Shown one piece after another: positions 26,401 to 35,230 of a stretch of 39,767 nucleotides of DNA. Below the pieces are notes generated by a model. It searched no databases. It saw only the letters and a list, made by a program, of their open reading frames with translations, and was not told the origin of the DNA. How positions within the stretch are numbered: position 1 is the first letter of the stretch; each line of letters opens with the position of its first letter. The stretch is from Flavobacterium sp. H122 (lineage in GTDB: Bacteria > Bacteroidota > Bacteroidia > Flavobacteriales > Flavobacteriaceae). The stretch spans positions 1-39,767 of the forward strand of contig NZ_SJZD01000013.1 of assembly GCF_004959765.1 (NCBI RefSeq), in the 5' to 3' direction. Made by a program: the position numbers and the translations under genes.

Positions 26401-28395
26401 AAAATATTAGGTTTCAAACCTGAGGAAGTCATGGGACAAAACTTCTGGAAATTGACTCTGGGAGAAGAATTCAAAGAGATAGACTACAACCTTGTTTTCA
26501 CACCAAACACTGTTTACACCAGAAAATTACGCTGCAAAAACGGGGAATACAAACACATCCAGTGGATTGACCAAAAGTACAACAACAAATTATTTGTTTC
26601 CAACGGCCAGGATGTAACCGAAAAAGTTATAGCAGAAGAACTAATCATTTACAAAAGCGAAATCCTTACCTCGATTGCAAAAACCACAGTCAATTTACTT
26701 CAAACTGAAGATATAAACAGTATTTTCCAGGATTCATTGAGTAAAATGGGAGAAGCTACAAAAGTAGACCGTGTTTACTATTTTGAAAATGACATGAAAA
26801 CCAATTTGATGAGCCAAAAATTTGAATGGACAAGCAAAGAAGAATTAAAAGAAATAGACAATCCGGATTTACAAAACATACCACATGATGCGTTTCCGGA
26901 ACTTATGGAAGCCATGCTGCTGAACAAACCCTACATGACTCTTACAAAAAATATAGTCAGGGAAGATTTTAAAAAAGTTTTAGAGGAACAGTCTATTTTA
27001 TCAATTTTAATTTTTCCTTTATTTGTTAAAGAGGTTTTCCGCGGTTTTCTGGGTTTTGACGATTGCTCCAGTGAACGTATCTGGAACAGTGACGAGATTA
27101 ATATCCTGCAAACATTAACCAACAATATTTCAGCCACCATTGACCGTATCGAAAATGAAAAAACCATAAAGGAAAGCGAGGAAAAATTTAAACTGCTGGC
27201 CAACAACATTCCTGCAACGGTTTATCTGGTTAAAAACAATCCGGAAAAAACCAAGTTGTTTTTAAATGATGAAATTGAAAACCTGACCGGTTATCCAAAA
27301 TCAGATTTCTTTGAAAATAAAATTTCAATGACCAATTTATATCATCCGGAGGATTTAAAAAGAGTCCGCGCAGAAATAAAAAATGCAATTGAAAACCGGA
27401 GACCTTTTCAAATAACCTGCAGAATTAAAAGAAAAAATGGAGAATATGTGTGGATTGAAGAATATGGGGAAGGCATCATTCTAAATCAGGAAACAACCTA
27501 TATTGAAGGTGTAATCATTGACATTACCCAGCGTAAAAAAGCTGAAAATGCTATTAAGGAAAAGGAAATTGCCGAAACTGCCAATCAGGCAAAAACGCAA
27601 TTCCTTGCCAATATGAGTCACGAAATAAGAACTCCATTAAATGGAATAATTGGTTTCAGCAGTTTATTATCCAAAACAGAATTGTCTTCCATTCAGGAAC
27701 AATATGTGGCAACTGTGCATCAATCAGCTAATGCGTTGCTTGAAATTGTCAATGACATTCTCGATTTATCAAAAATTGAAGCAGGAAAACTCGAATTATA
27801 CATTCAAAAAACCAATCTCCTTGAATTAGTATATCAGGTGGTTGACATTATCAAATTTTCTGCGCATCAAAAAGGACTGGATCTTATTATCAACATCAAA
27901 GAAGACATACCTTACACCATTTGGATTGATGAAATACGGCTGAAACAGATTTTAATAAATCTGCTGGGAAATGCTATAAAATTTACCACCAAAGGTGAAA
28001 TCGAATTGAAAGTCAAATTGGTAAAAAAGGAGCTGAATAAATCTGTTTTAAAATTTACCGTAAAAGATACCGGTGTAGGGATAAAACCGGAAAATCAGCA
28101 TAAAATATTCGAAGCCTTTTCACAGGAAGACAACTCCACTACAAGAAAATATGGTGGCACAGGGCTGGGATTGCCCATCACCAATAGTTTACTCGCGCTA
28201 ATGGGAAGTAAACTTCAAATCGAAAGCAGTTCACAAGGAAGTACTTTCTTCTTTGAAATAGAAGTGGATGCCGCCTATACCGAAATCGAAAAAAAACTGG
28301 AAAACAATACGGTCAAATCCGTTTTACTGCTTGAAGACAACATCAGAAACAGCAAAACCCTAAAAAAATGCTCAATTCACTTAAAATTGACGTAA
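23461..28395 (+). CDS. Propeller hybrid sensor histidine kinase (ends early by frame break)
   Basis: 1644 codons. Domains seen: signal peptide (1-20); about a dozen two-component propeller repeats (about 25-625, such as [20 protein letters not shown]); a Y_Y_Y domain (about 665-745); a membrane segment (about 747-767); a second membrane block of several helices (about 795-940); PAS (about 960-1060), GAF (about 1065-1230) and PAS (about 1240-1360); HisKA with [15 protein letters not shown] and phospho-accepting H1387; and HATPase with NLLGNAIKF and [10 protein letters not shown] receiver domain then begins at VLLLEDN but stops after CSIHLKLT. The next 240 codons in the -1 frame complete this receiver and add another. 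Known: such kinases sense external ligands and pass phosphate to receivers. It lacks the AraC-type output of classical HTCS proteins. It is divergent from the peptidase. Confidence 0.9.
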   Translation: MLKKILFLFFIHFSVNCQVFDFEIFNQKNGLPSSTVYAITQDSRDLIWIGTDGAGLVRYDGKNYEAINKLGDKEGFAVTSIVEDSNHNIVFSTQEAGLIIYDGQKIIKSFEKNNHTITGEFVQKLFLTPKGVYCFTENEIFLLKKDYSIQLITRTNKKYSKINSVFADSFQNIFIGTETGIFKLNNNSLYPFEEKKLKGYSCVTETGINSAFIGNDNGELYELISTTKNNTIVNYQATISLPHNRPFSIKHLIQEKKGQFWLAGDYKQGLARYSKEQTRFINSHNGFNGENVRCLFIDKIGQFYCGTYATGLFKRKSQAFYNYNNLEQINNPYIFPVLATPEGLFAGVRREGLHHFVTDDNDELQFNKSFLPGQDAVALYQNHKKEVLVGTKQGLYKIINNQIENIPIDEKYPGEPSLKVIQQDDQKRYFIGTTKGLLILDKNFKWISFLNKTQGEKEFTHVPTLEQIDKKNWYIATNRGLFLLNEKKPNEFSLSKEILPDALNISCKDKFGTYWFSSFNALFAIYDGKIKKYTTSEGLTSGLIFTLIADKTGTIYMGSNLGFDKVKIGNNGTILNIKPYNSKNGFNGLETNLRSQTIDEEGNILFGTANGLYKYLTNYKSKTKEDTKIIIKSIDVFNEKRNWNTLNEAGSKWFNIPKENYTFEYTENQLTFQFGSINDVSTNDVLYSYYLVGADNKWSNPSLLDEVTYSNLRHGKYIFKVKPVDSFGRELSKETSYSFVIDTPYYFKWWFLLPLFCFTALLFKLIIDKTSTYNKDFVVNFSETKENIEEIRSYFFFLGILFPLTEVLNLFFIVRPNSELIINIVLGTISFVIYLITKKNNKLDRFLFPLFIIFFIGFTILTIYKTITYPFDIITFSEFLLILFFSYSVFKNISHYVLFLTSVFITLFILLFNKTEESKQLVTLINTSIIILVINYARRIAILNANDKILFSDTIINNSNLLTIATDNFGNLTFCSKSIEKILGFKPEEVMGQNFWKLTLGEEFKEIDYNLVFTPNTVYTRKLRCKNGEYKHIQWIDQKYNNKLFVSNGQDVTEKVIAEELIIYKSEILTSIAKTTVNLLQTEDINSIFQDSLSKMGEATKVDRVYYFENDMKTNLMSQKFEWTSKEELKEIDNPDLQNIPHDAFPELMEAMLLNKPYMTLTKNIVREDFKKVLEEQSILSILIFPLFVKEVFRGFLGFDDCSSERIWNSDEINILQTLTNNISATIDRIENEKTIKESEEKFKLLANNIPATVYLVKNNPEKTKLFLNDEIENLTGYPKSDFFENKISMTNLYHPEDLKRVRAEIKNAIENRRPFQITCRIKRKNGEYVWIEEYGEGIILNQETTYIEGVIIDITQRKKAENAIKEKEIAETANQAKTQFLANMSHEIRTPLNGIIGFSSLLSKTELSSIQEQYVATVHQSANALLEIVNDILDLSKIEAGKLELYIQKTNLLELVYQVVDIIKFSAHQKGLDLIINIKEDIPYTIWIDEIRLKQILINLLGNAIKFTTKGEIELKVKLVKKELNKSVLKFTVKDTGVGIKPENQHKIFEAFSQEDNSTTRKYGGTGLGLPITNSLLALMGSKLQIESSSQGSTFFFEIEVDAAYTEIEKKLENNTVKSVLLLEDNIRNSKTLKKCSIHLKLT
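28362..28368 (+). other. A7 run, slippery heptamer A_AAA_AAA at the frame break
   Basis: The kinase frame reads CTA AAA AAA TGC here. A shift of -1, or one extra A in the transcript, gives CTA AAA AAA ATG and continues straight into the receiver domains. A second A7 run lies at 28394-28400, over the frame-0 stop (TAA, 28393-28395). Only a weak 6-bp hairpin (28372-28377 with 28385-28390) follows. Confidence 0.7.
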
Positions 28396-29096
28396 AAAAA
28401 GCCACTGATTTTGATGAGTTTTTTGAAAAGATAAACACAGGCAGTCACTACGATCTGCTTATTCTGGACAATGACGTTATTCAGGAAAAAGATTTGGAAA
28501 AAATCATCAGCCATAAAAAAACTGCTGAAAAACCTATTATCATAATGCATAATTCCAATTCGCCTGAACTTGTTTTTTCCAATAAAATAAACATACATAC
28601 CATTTTGAAACCTATTAAAAAAAATGATTTAATAGATATTTTAAATGAATTAAACAATCCTAAAAAGGAAAATACTGCCATAGAAAACAAAAAAGAAATT
28701 GACAGAATAATCAGCATAAACAATCTGAAAATTCTCATTGTGGAAGACAATAAAATCAACATGATGCTTTCCAAAACACTCATCCAAAAAATCATCCCGA
28801 ACGCAGCGATTCTGGAAGCTGTAAATGGAGCGGAAGCGGTTGATTTATTCGAGAAAAACAATCCGCATATCATTTTCATGGATCTTCAAATGCCTGTCAT
28901 GAACGGCTATGAGGCAAGTAAAAAAATAAGAGAACAAAACAACGAATGCATTATAATTGCTCTGACTGCAGGGATAATCGACGGAGAAAAAGAAGTTTGT
29001 CAAAGCTTTGGCATGAACGACTACATAACCAAACCTATCAATAGGGACATTTTAGAAAGTACTTTAGCAAAATGGGTCAAAACAATTAAATTTTAA
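28368..29096 (+). CDS. Receiver-domain portion of the hybrid kinase, in the -1 frame
   Basis: 242 aa from an ATG that lies exactly on the A7 run. Seen: residues 1-105 are the remainder of a first receiver domain whose beginning (VLLLEDN) is in the kinase frame. It keeps an Asp in LLILDND and the Lys in TILKPIKK but otherwise looks degenerate. Residues about 122-240 are a complete second receiver: ILIVEDNKINMML, phospho-acceptor D172 in FMDLQMPVMNG, the Thr in IALTAG and the Lys in YITKPIN. No DNA-binding or Hpt domain follows. Either one protein with the kinase after frameshifting or restored sequence, or a broken gene. Translated alone it would lack the N-terminal strand of its first receiver, so an independent protein is less likely. 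Confidence 0.75.
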   Translation: MLNSLKIDVKKATDFDEFFEKINTGSHYDLLILDNDVIQEKDLEKIISHKKTAEKPIIIMHNSNSPELVFSNKINIHTILKPIKKNDLIDILNELNNPKKENTAIENKKEIDRIISINNLKILIVEDNKINMMLSKTLIQKIIPNAAILEAVNGAEAVDLFEKNNPHIIFMDLQMPVMNGYEASKKIREQNNECIIIALTAGIIDGEKEVCQSFGMNDYITKPINRDILESTLAKWVKTIKF

Positions 29097-29109
29097 ATCA
29101 CCGAAAGCG

Positions 29110-29117
29110 TATCTTTG
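29110..29117 (+). promoter_or_regulatory. -7 element TATCTTTG for mvaA
   Basis: Exact match to TAnnTTTG, followed by CC, 20 bp before the mvaA ATG. A -33 TTTG is not clear, the upstream sequence being T-rich. It indicates that mvaA has its own promoter and is not part of the kinase transcript. Confidence 0.55.
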
Positions 29118-29137
29118 CCAAAAAATTAAAAGGAATA

Positions 29138-30454
29138 ATGACCAAAGCAGTTAGCGGATTCTCGAAATTAACAAAGGAAGAAAAAATCAACTGGATTGTT
29201 GAAACCCATTTTTCGGATGCAGTAGAAGCAAAAAACATTATCAAACAATACTGGAATAATGACGATGCTTTACAAAAACTGCATGACGAATTTATCGAAA
29301 ACACCATAACCAACTTTTATCTGCCGCTGGGGGTAGCTCCAAATTTTTCTATCAATGGAAAAAATTACACTATTCCATTTGCTGTAGAAGAAAGTTCGGT
29401 TGTTGCGGCTGCAAGTAAAGCGGCAAAATTCTGGGGTAACCGCGGCGGATTTAAAGCTGCAATTATCAATACCGAAAAAATCGGTCAGGTTCACTTTATA
29501 TACAATGGTGACAAACAAAAATTAGAGCAGTTTTTCACAGAAATAAAACCAAAATTCTTCACAGAAACCGAAAGCATTACTAAAAATATGCAAAAACGCG
29601 GTGGCGGAATTTTAAACATTGAGCTTCGTGATAAAACTTCCGATCTGGAAAATTATTACCAGCTTCACGCAACCTTTGAAACCAAAGATTCGATGGGTGC
29701 CAACTTCATCAATTCATGTCTGGAGCAATTTGCCAAAACGTTGAAAGAAGAAGCGCAAGATTTTGAAACATTTACTGTAGAAGAAAAAAACATCACTGTC
29801 GTGATGAGCATTTTGTCCAATTATGTTCCAAATTGTCTGGTTCGTGCCGAGGTTTCCTGTCCGGTTGAAGAATTGGCTGAAAAACATATTGAAAACCCAC
29901 AGGAATTTGCTGAAAAATTCGTGCAGGCTGTCCGCATCGCCGAAATAGAACCATATAGAGCAGTTACCCACAACAAAGGTATCATGAACGGTATCGATGC
30001 CGTTGTAATTGCTACAGGAAATGATTTTAGAGCGGTAGAAGCCGGAGTTCATGCTTATGCTTCCCGCAAAGGAAAATATTCAAGTTTATCCCATGCAAAG
30101 ATTGAAAATGGTATTTTCACTTTCTGGATGGAAATTCCGTTGGCTTTGGGAACAGTTGGCGGATTAACCAGCTTACATCCGCTAGTGAAAGTGGCACTGG
30201 AAATGCTTGAAAAACCAAGTGCACAAGAACTGATGCAGATTGTAGCCGTTGCCGGATTAGCACAAAATTTTGCCGCGTTGCGCAGTTTGACTACAACCGG
30301 AATTCAGCAGGGGCATATGAAAATGCATTTGATGAATATTTTAAACCAGTTTAATGCTACTGAGGAAGAACGCAGACAAGTGGTAAAACATTTTGAAAAA
30401 AATACAGTTACCCATAGTGCTGTGGTGGATTATTTAGCAAAATTACGTAACTAA
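29138..30454 (+). CDS. mvaA: Hydroxymethylglutaryl-CoA reductase, class II
   Basis: 438 aa, right for a class II enzyme. Seen: IENTITNFYLPLGVAPNF (about 53-70) with catalytic Glu54, VEESSVVAAASKAAKF for substrate binding, DSMGANFIN (cofactor-binding loop), HNKGIMNGIDAVVIATGNDFRA with the catalytic Lys and Asp, GTVGGLTSLHP, and GIQQGHMKMH with the catalytic His. Known: it converts HMG-CoA to mevalonate with NAD(P)H. Flavobacteriia make isoprenoids through mevalonate, so a biosynthetic role is likely despite class II being named after a degradative enzyme. It is followed after 14 bp by an alpha/beta hydrolase and then a GHMP kinase, likely one transcript ending at the terminator at 32239. Confidence 0.94.
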   Translation: MTKAVSGFSKLTKEEKINWIVETHFSDAVEAKNIIKQYWNNDDALQKLHDEFIENTITNFYLPLGVAPNFSINGKNYTIPFAVEESSVVAAASKAAKFWGNRGGFKAAIINTEKIGQVHFIYNGDKQKLEQFFTEIKPKFFTETESITKNMQKRGGGILNIELRDKTSDLENYYQLHATFETKDSMGANFINSCLEQFAKTLKEEAQDFETFTVEEKNITVVMSILSNYVPNCLVRAEVSCPVEELAEKHIENPQEFAEKFVQAVRIAEIEPYRAVTHNKGIMNGIDAVVIATGNDFRAVEAGVHAYASRKGKYSSLSHAKIENGIFTFWMEIPLALGTVGGLTSLHPLVKVALEMLEKPSAQELMQIVAVAGLAQNFAALRSLTTTGIQQGHMKMHLMNILNQFNATEEERRQVVKHFEKNTVTHSAVVDYLAKLRN

Positions 30455-30468
30455 GACACTTTATAAAA

Positions 30469-31281
30469 ATGATACAATTTAAATCATTACTCTTCTTTTT
30501 GGCTTTTAGTGTAAAAATTTTCAGCCAGATTAATTACGGTTCAAATAATGGGAATTTTTTAACGATAAAAGGAACCAAAATTTACTATGAAGAATATGGA
30601 AAAGGCATGCCTCTTTTGTTAATTCACGGAGGGTTTGGGAGTATTTCCGATTATGAAAATGTCATCCCGAAACTTTCGGAAAAATATAGGGTAATAGCTG
30701 CAGACGCACCAGGTTTAGGTCGTTCTGAATATGCCGAAAGTAAATTAAGTTATAAGCTGCTAGCCGAATACCAGTCAGAAATTATAGATAAATTAAAACT
30801 TGACAGCTTATACGTTTTGGGCTGGAGTGATGGAGCTGTTACCGGTCTAATCTTAACCAAAAACAGACAGGATAAAGTAAAAAAGCTAATCATATCAGGA
30901 GCGAATTATAAAGCTGATGCTGCAAAAAACATCTCTGAAATTAAAAACTGGGGAAACACCAATTGGATTGAAAAAAACTGGCCAAGATGGGTTGAAAATT
31001 ATATCAAAAAAACGCCTTCAAAAGATTGGAAAAGATATGTAAATGAAATCAATCAGATGTGGTTTGAAGAACAATATTTTCCAAAAAGTGATTTGGAAAG
31101 CATAAAAACACCAACTTTAATAGTATACGGTGACAATGACATGTACACCCTTGAACATGGACTGGAAATCCGAAATGCAATTAAAAACAGTCAGTTTTGT
31201 GTCATTCCGAATTGCTCACATGATGTTTTTATTGAAAAACCGGATTTGATTAATCAGATTTCAATTGATTTTTTACAATAA
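30469..31281 (+). CDS. Exported alpha/beta hydrolase
   Basis: 270 aa. Seen: a signal peptide (residues 1-20, ending KIFSQ), the oxyanion-hole motif LLIHGGFGSISDY (about 50-62), ADAPGLGRSEY, the nucleophile elbow GWSDGA (Ser about 123), the acid in VYGDNDMYT (about 220) and His in NCSHDVF near the C-terminus. The triad is complete. Known: such hydrolases cleave esters, lactones or epoxides; the substrate is unknown. It lies 14 bp after mvaA and its stop codon directly abuts the start of the GHMP kinase. A secreted hydrolase in a cytoplasmic mevalonate unit is unexpected; it could be a passenger or act on an exported isoprenoid ester. Confidence 0.88.
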   Translation: MIQFKSLLFFLAFSVKIFSQINYGSNNGNFLTIKGTKIYYEEYGKGMPLLLIHGGFGSISDYENVIPKLSEKYRVIAADAPGLGRSEYAESKLSYKLLAEYQSEIIDKLKLDSLYVLGWSDGAVTGLILTKNRQDKVKKLIISGANYKADAAKNISEIKNWGNTNWIEKNWPRWVENYIKKTPSKDWKRYVNEINQMWFEEQYFPKSDLESIKTPTLIVYGDNDMYTLEHGLEIRNAIKNSQFCVIPNCSHDVFIEKPDLINQISIDFLQ

Positions 31282-32196
31282 ATGAAACAAACCTTTTACA
31301 GTAACGGTAAACTATTAATAACAGGGGAATATGTAGTACTTGATGGTGCTCAGGCATTTGCCCTGCCCACAAAATTCGGACAGAATCTGATTGTAGAAAA
31401 AAGTGAGTCAGAAAACACTTTTCAATGGACAAGTTTTGATAGTGACAACAGTATCTGGTTTGAAAGTGAATTCAGCTTTGAAGATGTTTTCCAAAAAAGT
31501 GAATTTGAAGACAGCAAAATCAAAACTACTCTGATTGAAATTTTACATCATGCACATTTGCTCAATCCTGAGTTTTTAAAAAACGGCACTGGATTCAAAA
31601 TTACAACCCAACTCACCTTCCCTAAATTTTGGGGACTGGGTACTTCTTCAACCTTAATAAACAATATAGCCCAATGGCTGGAGATTGACGCTTTTACATT
31701 GCTTAAAAACAGTTTTGGAGGCAGTGGTTATGATATCGCCTGCGCGCAAAACAACTCTCCTATTATTTATCAATTAATCAATGAAGTCCCAAAAATAACA
31801 CCTGTACTGTTCAATCCTGATTTTAACGATAAAATTTATTTTGTTTATCTGAATCAAAAACAAAGCAGCAAAACTGCCATTTCCAATTATTACAACAAAC
31901 AGGCAAATATTCAAAAAGTAATTCCCGTTATTGATAAAATCACTAATACAGTTATTCATGCCACCGAGCCAAAAACCTTTGCTCAGGCATTACAGCAACA
32001 TGAAATTGAAATGAGTAATGTTTTGGAAAGCGAAACTGTCAAAGAAGTCCTTTTTACCGATTTTAAAGGCGTAATAAAAAGCCTTGGCGCCTGGGGCGGA
32101 GATTTTGTATTGGCAATTTCAACAGAAGATCCCACTGCATATTTTAAAGAAAAAGGGTATAAAGTAATCATACCATATAAAGAAATGATTTTATAA
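31282..32196 (+). CDS. GYDIA-type GHMP kinase (mevalonate pathway kinase)
   Basis: 304 aa. Seen: the GHMP opening GKLLITGEYVVLDGAQAFA (residues 9-27), the ATP-binding motif GLGTSSTLINNIA (118-130), the family hallmark SGYDIACA (148-155), and a C-terminal GAWGGDFVLAIS standing where phosphomevalonate kinases have GAGGGD. Known: this Bacteroidota subgroup resembles mevalonate and phosphomevalonate kinases and is commonly found beside mevalonate genes. Inference: it phosphorylates mevalonate or phosphomevalonate; which one cannot be told by eye. It starts directly at the stop of the hydrolase and ends before a perfect palindromic terminator. Confidence 0.88.
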   Translation: MKQTFYSNGKLLITGEYVVLDGAQAFALPTKFGQNLIVEKSESENTFQWTSFDSDNSIWFESEFSFEDVFQKSEFEDSKIKTTLIEILHHAHLLNPEFLKNGTGFKITTQLTFPKFWGLGTSSTLINNIAQWLEIDAFTLLKNSFGGSGYDIACAQNNSPIIYQLINEVPKITPVLFNPDFNDKIYFVYLNQKQSSKTAISNYYNKQANIQKVIPVIDKITNTVIHATEPKTFAQALQQHEIEMSNVLESETVKEVLFTDFKGVIKSLGAWGGDFVLAISTEDPTAYFKEKGYKVIIPYKEMIL

Positions 32197-32238
32197 ATCA
32201 GTCCGCTTATTAATTTCCTTCAAGATAATAACAACAAA

Positions 32239-32270
32239 AAAGCCTTGCAATTGCAAGGCTTTAATTTTTT
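32239..32270. terminator. Bidirectional palindromic terminator
   Basis: Perfect 24-bp palindrome made of AAAGCCTTGCAA (32239-32250) and TTGCAAGGCTTT (32251-32262), with an A-run before (32235-32240) and T-run after (32265-32270). It serves the convergent GHMP kinase and ppiD genes. Confidence 0.85.
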
Positions 32271-32281
32271 GAAACAAATTC

Positions 32282-34372
32282 TTAATTGAATTGTGCTCTG
32301 TTATCTTTAATATCAGCATCACGCTTTAAGATGTAAAACAATCTGTTTGCAGCAGAACCTTTAGTTTGTCCGTTTACTCTGGAAACAACATCTTTAAAAT
32401 CTTTTGCAGCTGGTGCTTTTGCAGTTGATTTTACTTTAATTTTGAAAACTCCTGAATTACCCGCAATAGTTTTAGAAACCACACCAGGTTTTAAAGAGAA
32501 AGCAGCTCCTACTACTTTTGGTTCCGGACCTACTGATTCGATAAATGAACCTGCAGCAACAACATCTTTCGCTTCTTTCACAGGTGAACCTGTAGCTTTT
32601 GAAACAGCTTCTAAAGTAGCACCTGTCATTTTAGCTTCAATCAGTTTTGCTTTTTTCTCATTCATTAATTTGAAGCCAAACATGTTTTTAGCTTCAGCAA
32701 CCGGCATTAAACCTGCATCGTTAACTGTTTTAACTTTTGCAATCACATGCCCGTTAGGAGTCTGAAAACGTTTTACATCGTCTTTACCTGCAGTAAATGC
32801 CCAACGAACAATTTCTCTTTGTGGTCCTACTCCTTGGATATTTTCGTCTAAAGCAAAAATTCTAGACGCCGGAGCAACAGTTAATTTTTGTGCTTTAGCA
32901 GCTGCCTCAAAACCTTTTTCATTTGCTAAGATTTCAAATTGAGAAGCTTTTGTAAACGCTGCATCACTTGTAGCTTCAGAAGACATAATTTTTTGAGCAA
33001 TAGTTGCCAAACGGATTCCGTCCTGCTTATCAGTAACCTGAATTACATGGAAACCAAATTCAGTTTCAACAACACCGATTTTTCCAACTGCATTTCCAAA
33101 AACAAAGTTTTCAAAGTTTTTAGTCATTTGTCCTTTTGAAAAATAACCTAAATCACCTCCCTGTTGTTTTGAAGTATCATCAGAGTTTGTCATAGCCAAC
33201 ATTGCAAATGATCCTGGATTAGCCTGAGCCTGTACCAATAATTCATTAGCTTTAGCTTTAGCCTCTTCTTTTGATCTGCTTGCCTGAGGTCCTGCAGAAC
33301 CTTTATATGATAATAAGATATGGCTTGCTTTAGCATTGATACCTGATTTTTTACCTAATGATTTAGAAATACAGTAGTAATCTCCAAAAACATATGGTCC
33401 GTAAGTACCTCCCTGCGGCGTATTGAATAACGCTTCCGAATGGTCAACCGGCAAATCTTTCTTAGCAATATAAGTAGAATCGTATTTAATATCTGAATTT
33501 GCGTTTACAAACTCAATTACATTTGCAGTATTGCGGAAACCTGCAACTGTATCGTTTTTACCTGTTTTAGAATTATAAACAACAGAAGCATTCATTAAAG
33601 CATTAACTTTATCCTTAACTGCTTTTTCATCAGCCGGAGATGGTTTATCTTCAATTAACACATATTCAATTTCACGTGAAGCTTCGGCTTTATACTTTTT
33701 CTCATTCTTTTTCATATAAGCAATCACTTCCTCATCAGTCAATTCTACTTTTTTATCTTCAATAGTAGTATAAGGAACAGAAACAACATCAAAAGTCACC
33801 TTGTTGTTTTCAAGCTCGTAATTGAATTTACCTTCAGCCTGAGTGGTATAATAACCCGCTTTAATCATTGAGTTGTACATTTGCTCTTTAGCAAACTGTG
33901 CAACAGAACTCTCGTAATTCAACCATTGATTCCATGATTCAGGTTGTTTTTTCATTGAATTTAAAAACTCATTGAATTTTGCCTTATCAAATTTTCCGGC
34001 AGCATTTAAAAACTGTGGATTTTGAGCAAACTGAGGATCTTCTTTAATAACATTGATTAATTGATCATCTGCAACACGCAAGCCTGTTTTTTCAAACTGT
34101 TCACCTAACAATATTTTTCTGATTTCCTGCTCCCAGACACCATTAGTAGCTTGAGTTAAAGACATCCCTTGTTGGCCTTTTTGCATTACATCGACTTTGT
34201 TTCTAAAATCTTCAAAAGAAACATCAACTCCATTTATTGTCCCAGCATTTCTTGAAGCAAACAACGAAGTACCATTTTCAATTAATGCTCCAATAATGAA
34301 TGCCAATAGCGATAATCCAACGATTACAGCAACCAATAAAGAACGCTGTCTAATTTTTGATAAAACTGCCAT
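32282..34372 (-). CDS. ppiD: Periplasmic peptidyl-prolyl isomerase/chaperone PpiD (SurA-N type)
   Basis: 696 aa. Seen: an N-terminal membrane anchor (residues about 11-32, LLVAVIVGLSLLAFIIGALI), a SurA-N-like chaperone region (about 40-250), and a parvulin domain (about 345-450) with ASHILLSYKG, GGDLGYFSKGQM and VETEFGFHVIQVTDKQ. A further helical and partial second parvulin-like region reaches the C-terminus. Known: PpiD-type proteins stand on the inner membrane facing the periplasm and help outer-membrane and secreted proteins fold on leaving the Sec channel. It lies 97 bp downstream of a small membrane protein gene on the same strand, and probably has its own promoter in that gap. Confidence 0.92.
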   Translation of the reverse strand: MAVLSKIRQRSLLVAVIVGLSLLAFIIGALIENGTSLFASRNAGTINGVDVSFEDFRNKVDVMQKGQQGMSLTQATNGVWEQEIRKILLGEQFEKTGLRVADDQLINVIKEDPQFAQNPQFLNAAGKFDKAKFNEFLNSMKKQPESWNQWLNYESSVAQFAKEQMYNSMIKAGYYTTQAEGKFNYELENNKVTFDVVSVPYTTIEDKKVELTDEEVIAYMKKNEKKYKAEASREIEYVLIEDKPSPADEKAVKDKVNALMNASVVYNSKTGKNDTVAGFRNTANVIEFVNANSDIKYDSTYIAKKDLPVDHSEALFNTPQGGTYGPYVFGDYYCISKSLGKKSGINAKASHILLSYKGSAGPQASRSKEEAKAKANELLVQAQANPGSFAMLAMTNSDDTSKQQGGDLGYFSKGQMTKNFENFVFGNAVGKIGVVETEFGFHVIQVTDKQDGIRLATIAQKIMSSEATSDAAFTKASQFEILANEKGFEAAAKAQKLTVAPASRIFALDENIQGVGPQREIVRWAFTAGKDDVKRFQTPNGHVIAKVKTVNDAGLMPVAEAKNMFGFKLMNEKKAKLIEAKMTGATLEAVSKATGSPVKEAKDVVAAGSFIESVGPEPKVVGAAFSLKPGVVSKTIAGNSGVFKIKVKSTAKAPAAKDFKDVVSRVNGQTKGSAANRLFYILKRDADIKDNRAQFN

Positions 34373-34469
34373 TTTATATATACATTTTTTAAATTCAGTT
34401 GGCGAAAATACAATTATCTATGAAATAATAAAATAGGTTCGCTTTTATTTTAAAAGAAAGTTTAAATTT

Positions 34470-34664
34470 TTATTGATTGTTATTGCGATCTTCAAATTTC
34501 TTTGCGAATTTTCTACGAAAGAAAAACATTGCAACAGCACCTAAACCCAAAATCAAACTCAGATAAGGAGTGTCTGTCCCCGAATTCATTTTTGAAAACG
34601 CATCGTAAAACAAAAATGCAGCTGCAATTAAATAAGCATACTGCGTGTATTTCATATAAGCCAT
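34470..34664 (-). CDS. Small two-helix membrane protein, function unknown
   Basis: 64 aa. Seen: two hydrophobic segments (about residues 8-22, YAYLIAAAFLFYDAF, and 34-50, LSLILGLGAVAMFFFRR) joined by a short polar turn containing NSGTDTPY, and a basic C-terminal tail (RRKFAKKFEDRNNNQ). No named family is recognised with certainty. It starts 11 bp after lptC on the same strand and is thus likely co-transcribed with lptC and the genes before it. Being next to lptC and ppiD it is probably an inner-membrane protein of the envelope group. Confidence 0.75.
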   Translation of the reverse strand: MAYMKYTQYAYLIAAAFLFYDAFSKMNSGTDTPYLSLILGLGAVAMFFFRRKFAKKFEDRNNNQ

Positions 34665-34675
34665 AATTATTTTTT

Positions 34676-35230
34676 TTATAAACTATAATTACCTTGGATC
34701 TGTTGTGTATCCAAGAATTTAAAATCTTTACTAAAATCTATTCCTACCCCATTTATCACACTGCCTCTGTCATTAAAACGGTAAGGTTTTTGAGTAAAAA
34801 ACCATTCGTTCTTCTGATCATAATACAATTGTTCTGTCTCCAGTTTTTTCCCGTCATGCGTGGTGATGATCACCTGATCACGCAGTTCGATTATACTTGA
34901 GGCCGAATAGGAGATTGCATATTTTGAAGTCACAAAACTTTTATTTCCCAAATCATCGTAAACAGTAAGATCAATACCCTTGGGAAATTCATTGAACGGA
35001 AAATCAGCAGTGGAAAAATCCAGCATCTGCGGAGAAACCAACACTGCCTTTATCTTGCCCGAATCCGTATATTTCAAATTAAAATCCTGAGCCTCACCTA
35101 CCGGACTGATTTCGGTAATATTAATTTTTCTGACTTCGTTAATATTATTTTCACAAGAAACAAGAAAAAGTGCCGCCACGGTAAGCAGCATCACTTTTTT
35201 TGTTTTTGTATTTTTAAAAAAATATAACAT
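34676..35230 (-). CDS. lptC: LPS export protein LptC (lipoprotein-type)
   Basis: 184 aa. Seen: an N-terminal lipobox LFLVSC with C26 as the likely lipidated residue; a start at Met14 would give a more usual signal length. Then comes the LptC/OstA-like beta-jellyroll with SGKIKAVLVSPQM, the repeated short strands TSKYAISYSASSIIELRDQVIITTHDG and LETEQLYYDQKNEWFFT. Known: LptC takes lipopolysaccharide from the LptBFG transporter and passes it to LptA across the periplasm. Its ATG shares a base with the stop of the outer-membrane protein gene (TAATG at 35232-35228), so they are coupled. Together with lpxB this shows a complete lipid A route. Confidence 0.85.
   Translation of the reverse strand: MLYFFKNTKTKKVMLLTVAALFLVSCENNINEVRKINITEISPVGEAQDFNLKYTDSGKIKAVLVSPQMLDFSTADFPFNEFPKGIDLTVYDDLGNKSFVTSKYAISYSASSIIELRDQVIITTHDGKKLETEQLYYDQKNEWFFTQKPYRFNDRGSVINGVGIDFSKDFKFLDTQQIQGNYSL

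Noticed and set aside
28481..28879. Minus-strand reading frame of 132 codons opposite the receiver domains.
   Set aside because: It is opposite a clear receiver-domain gene, is hydrophobic in the pattern of antisense reading, and has no promoter or family motif.
29714..30052. Minus-strand reading frame of 112 codons within mvaA.
   Set aside because: The plus strand carries all HMG-CoA reductase motifs here; the opposite frame shows only phenylalanine-rich antisense composition.
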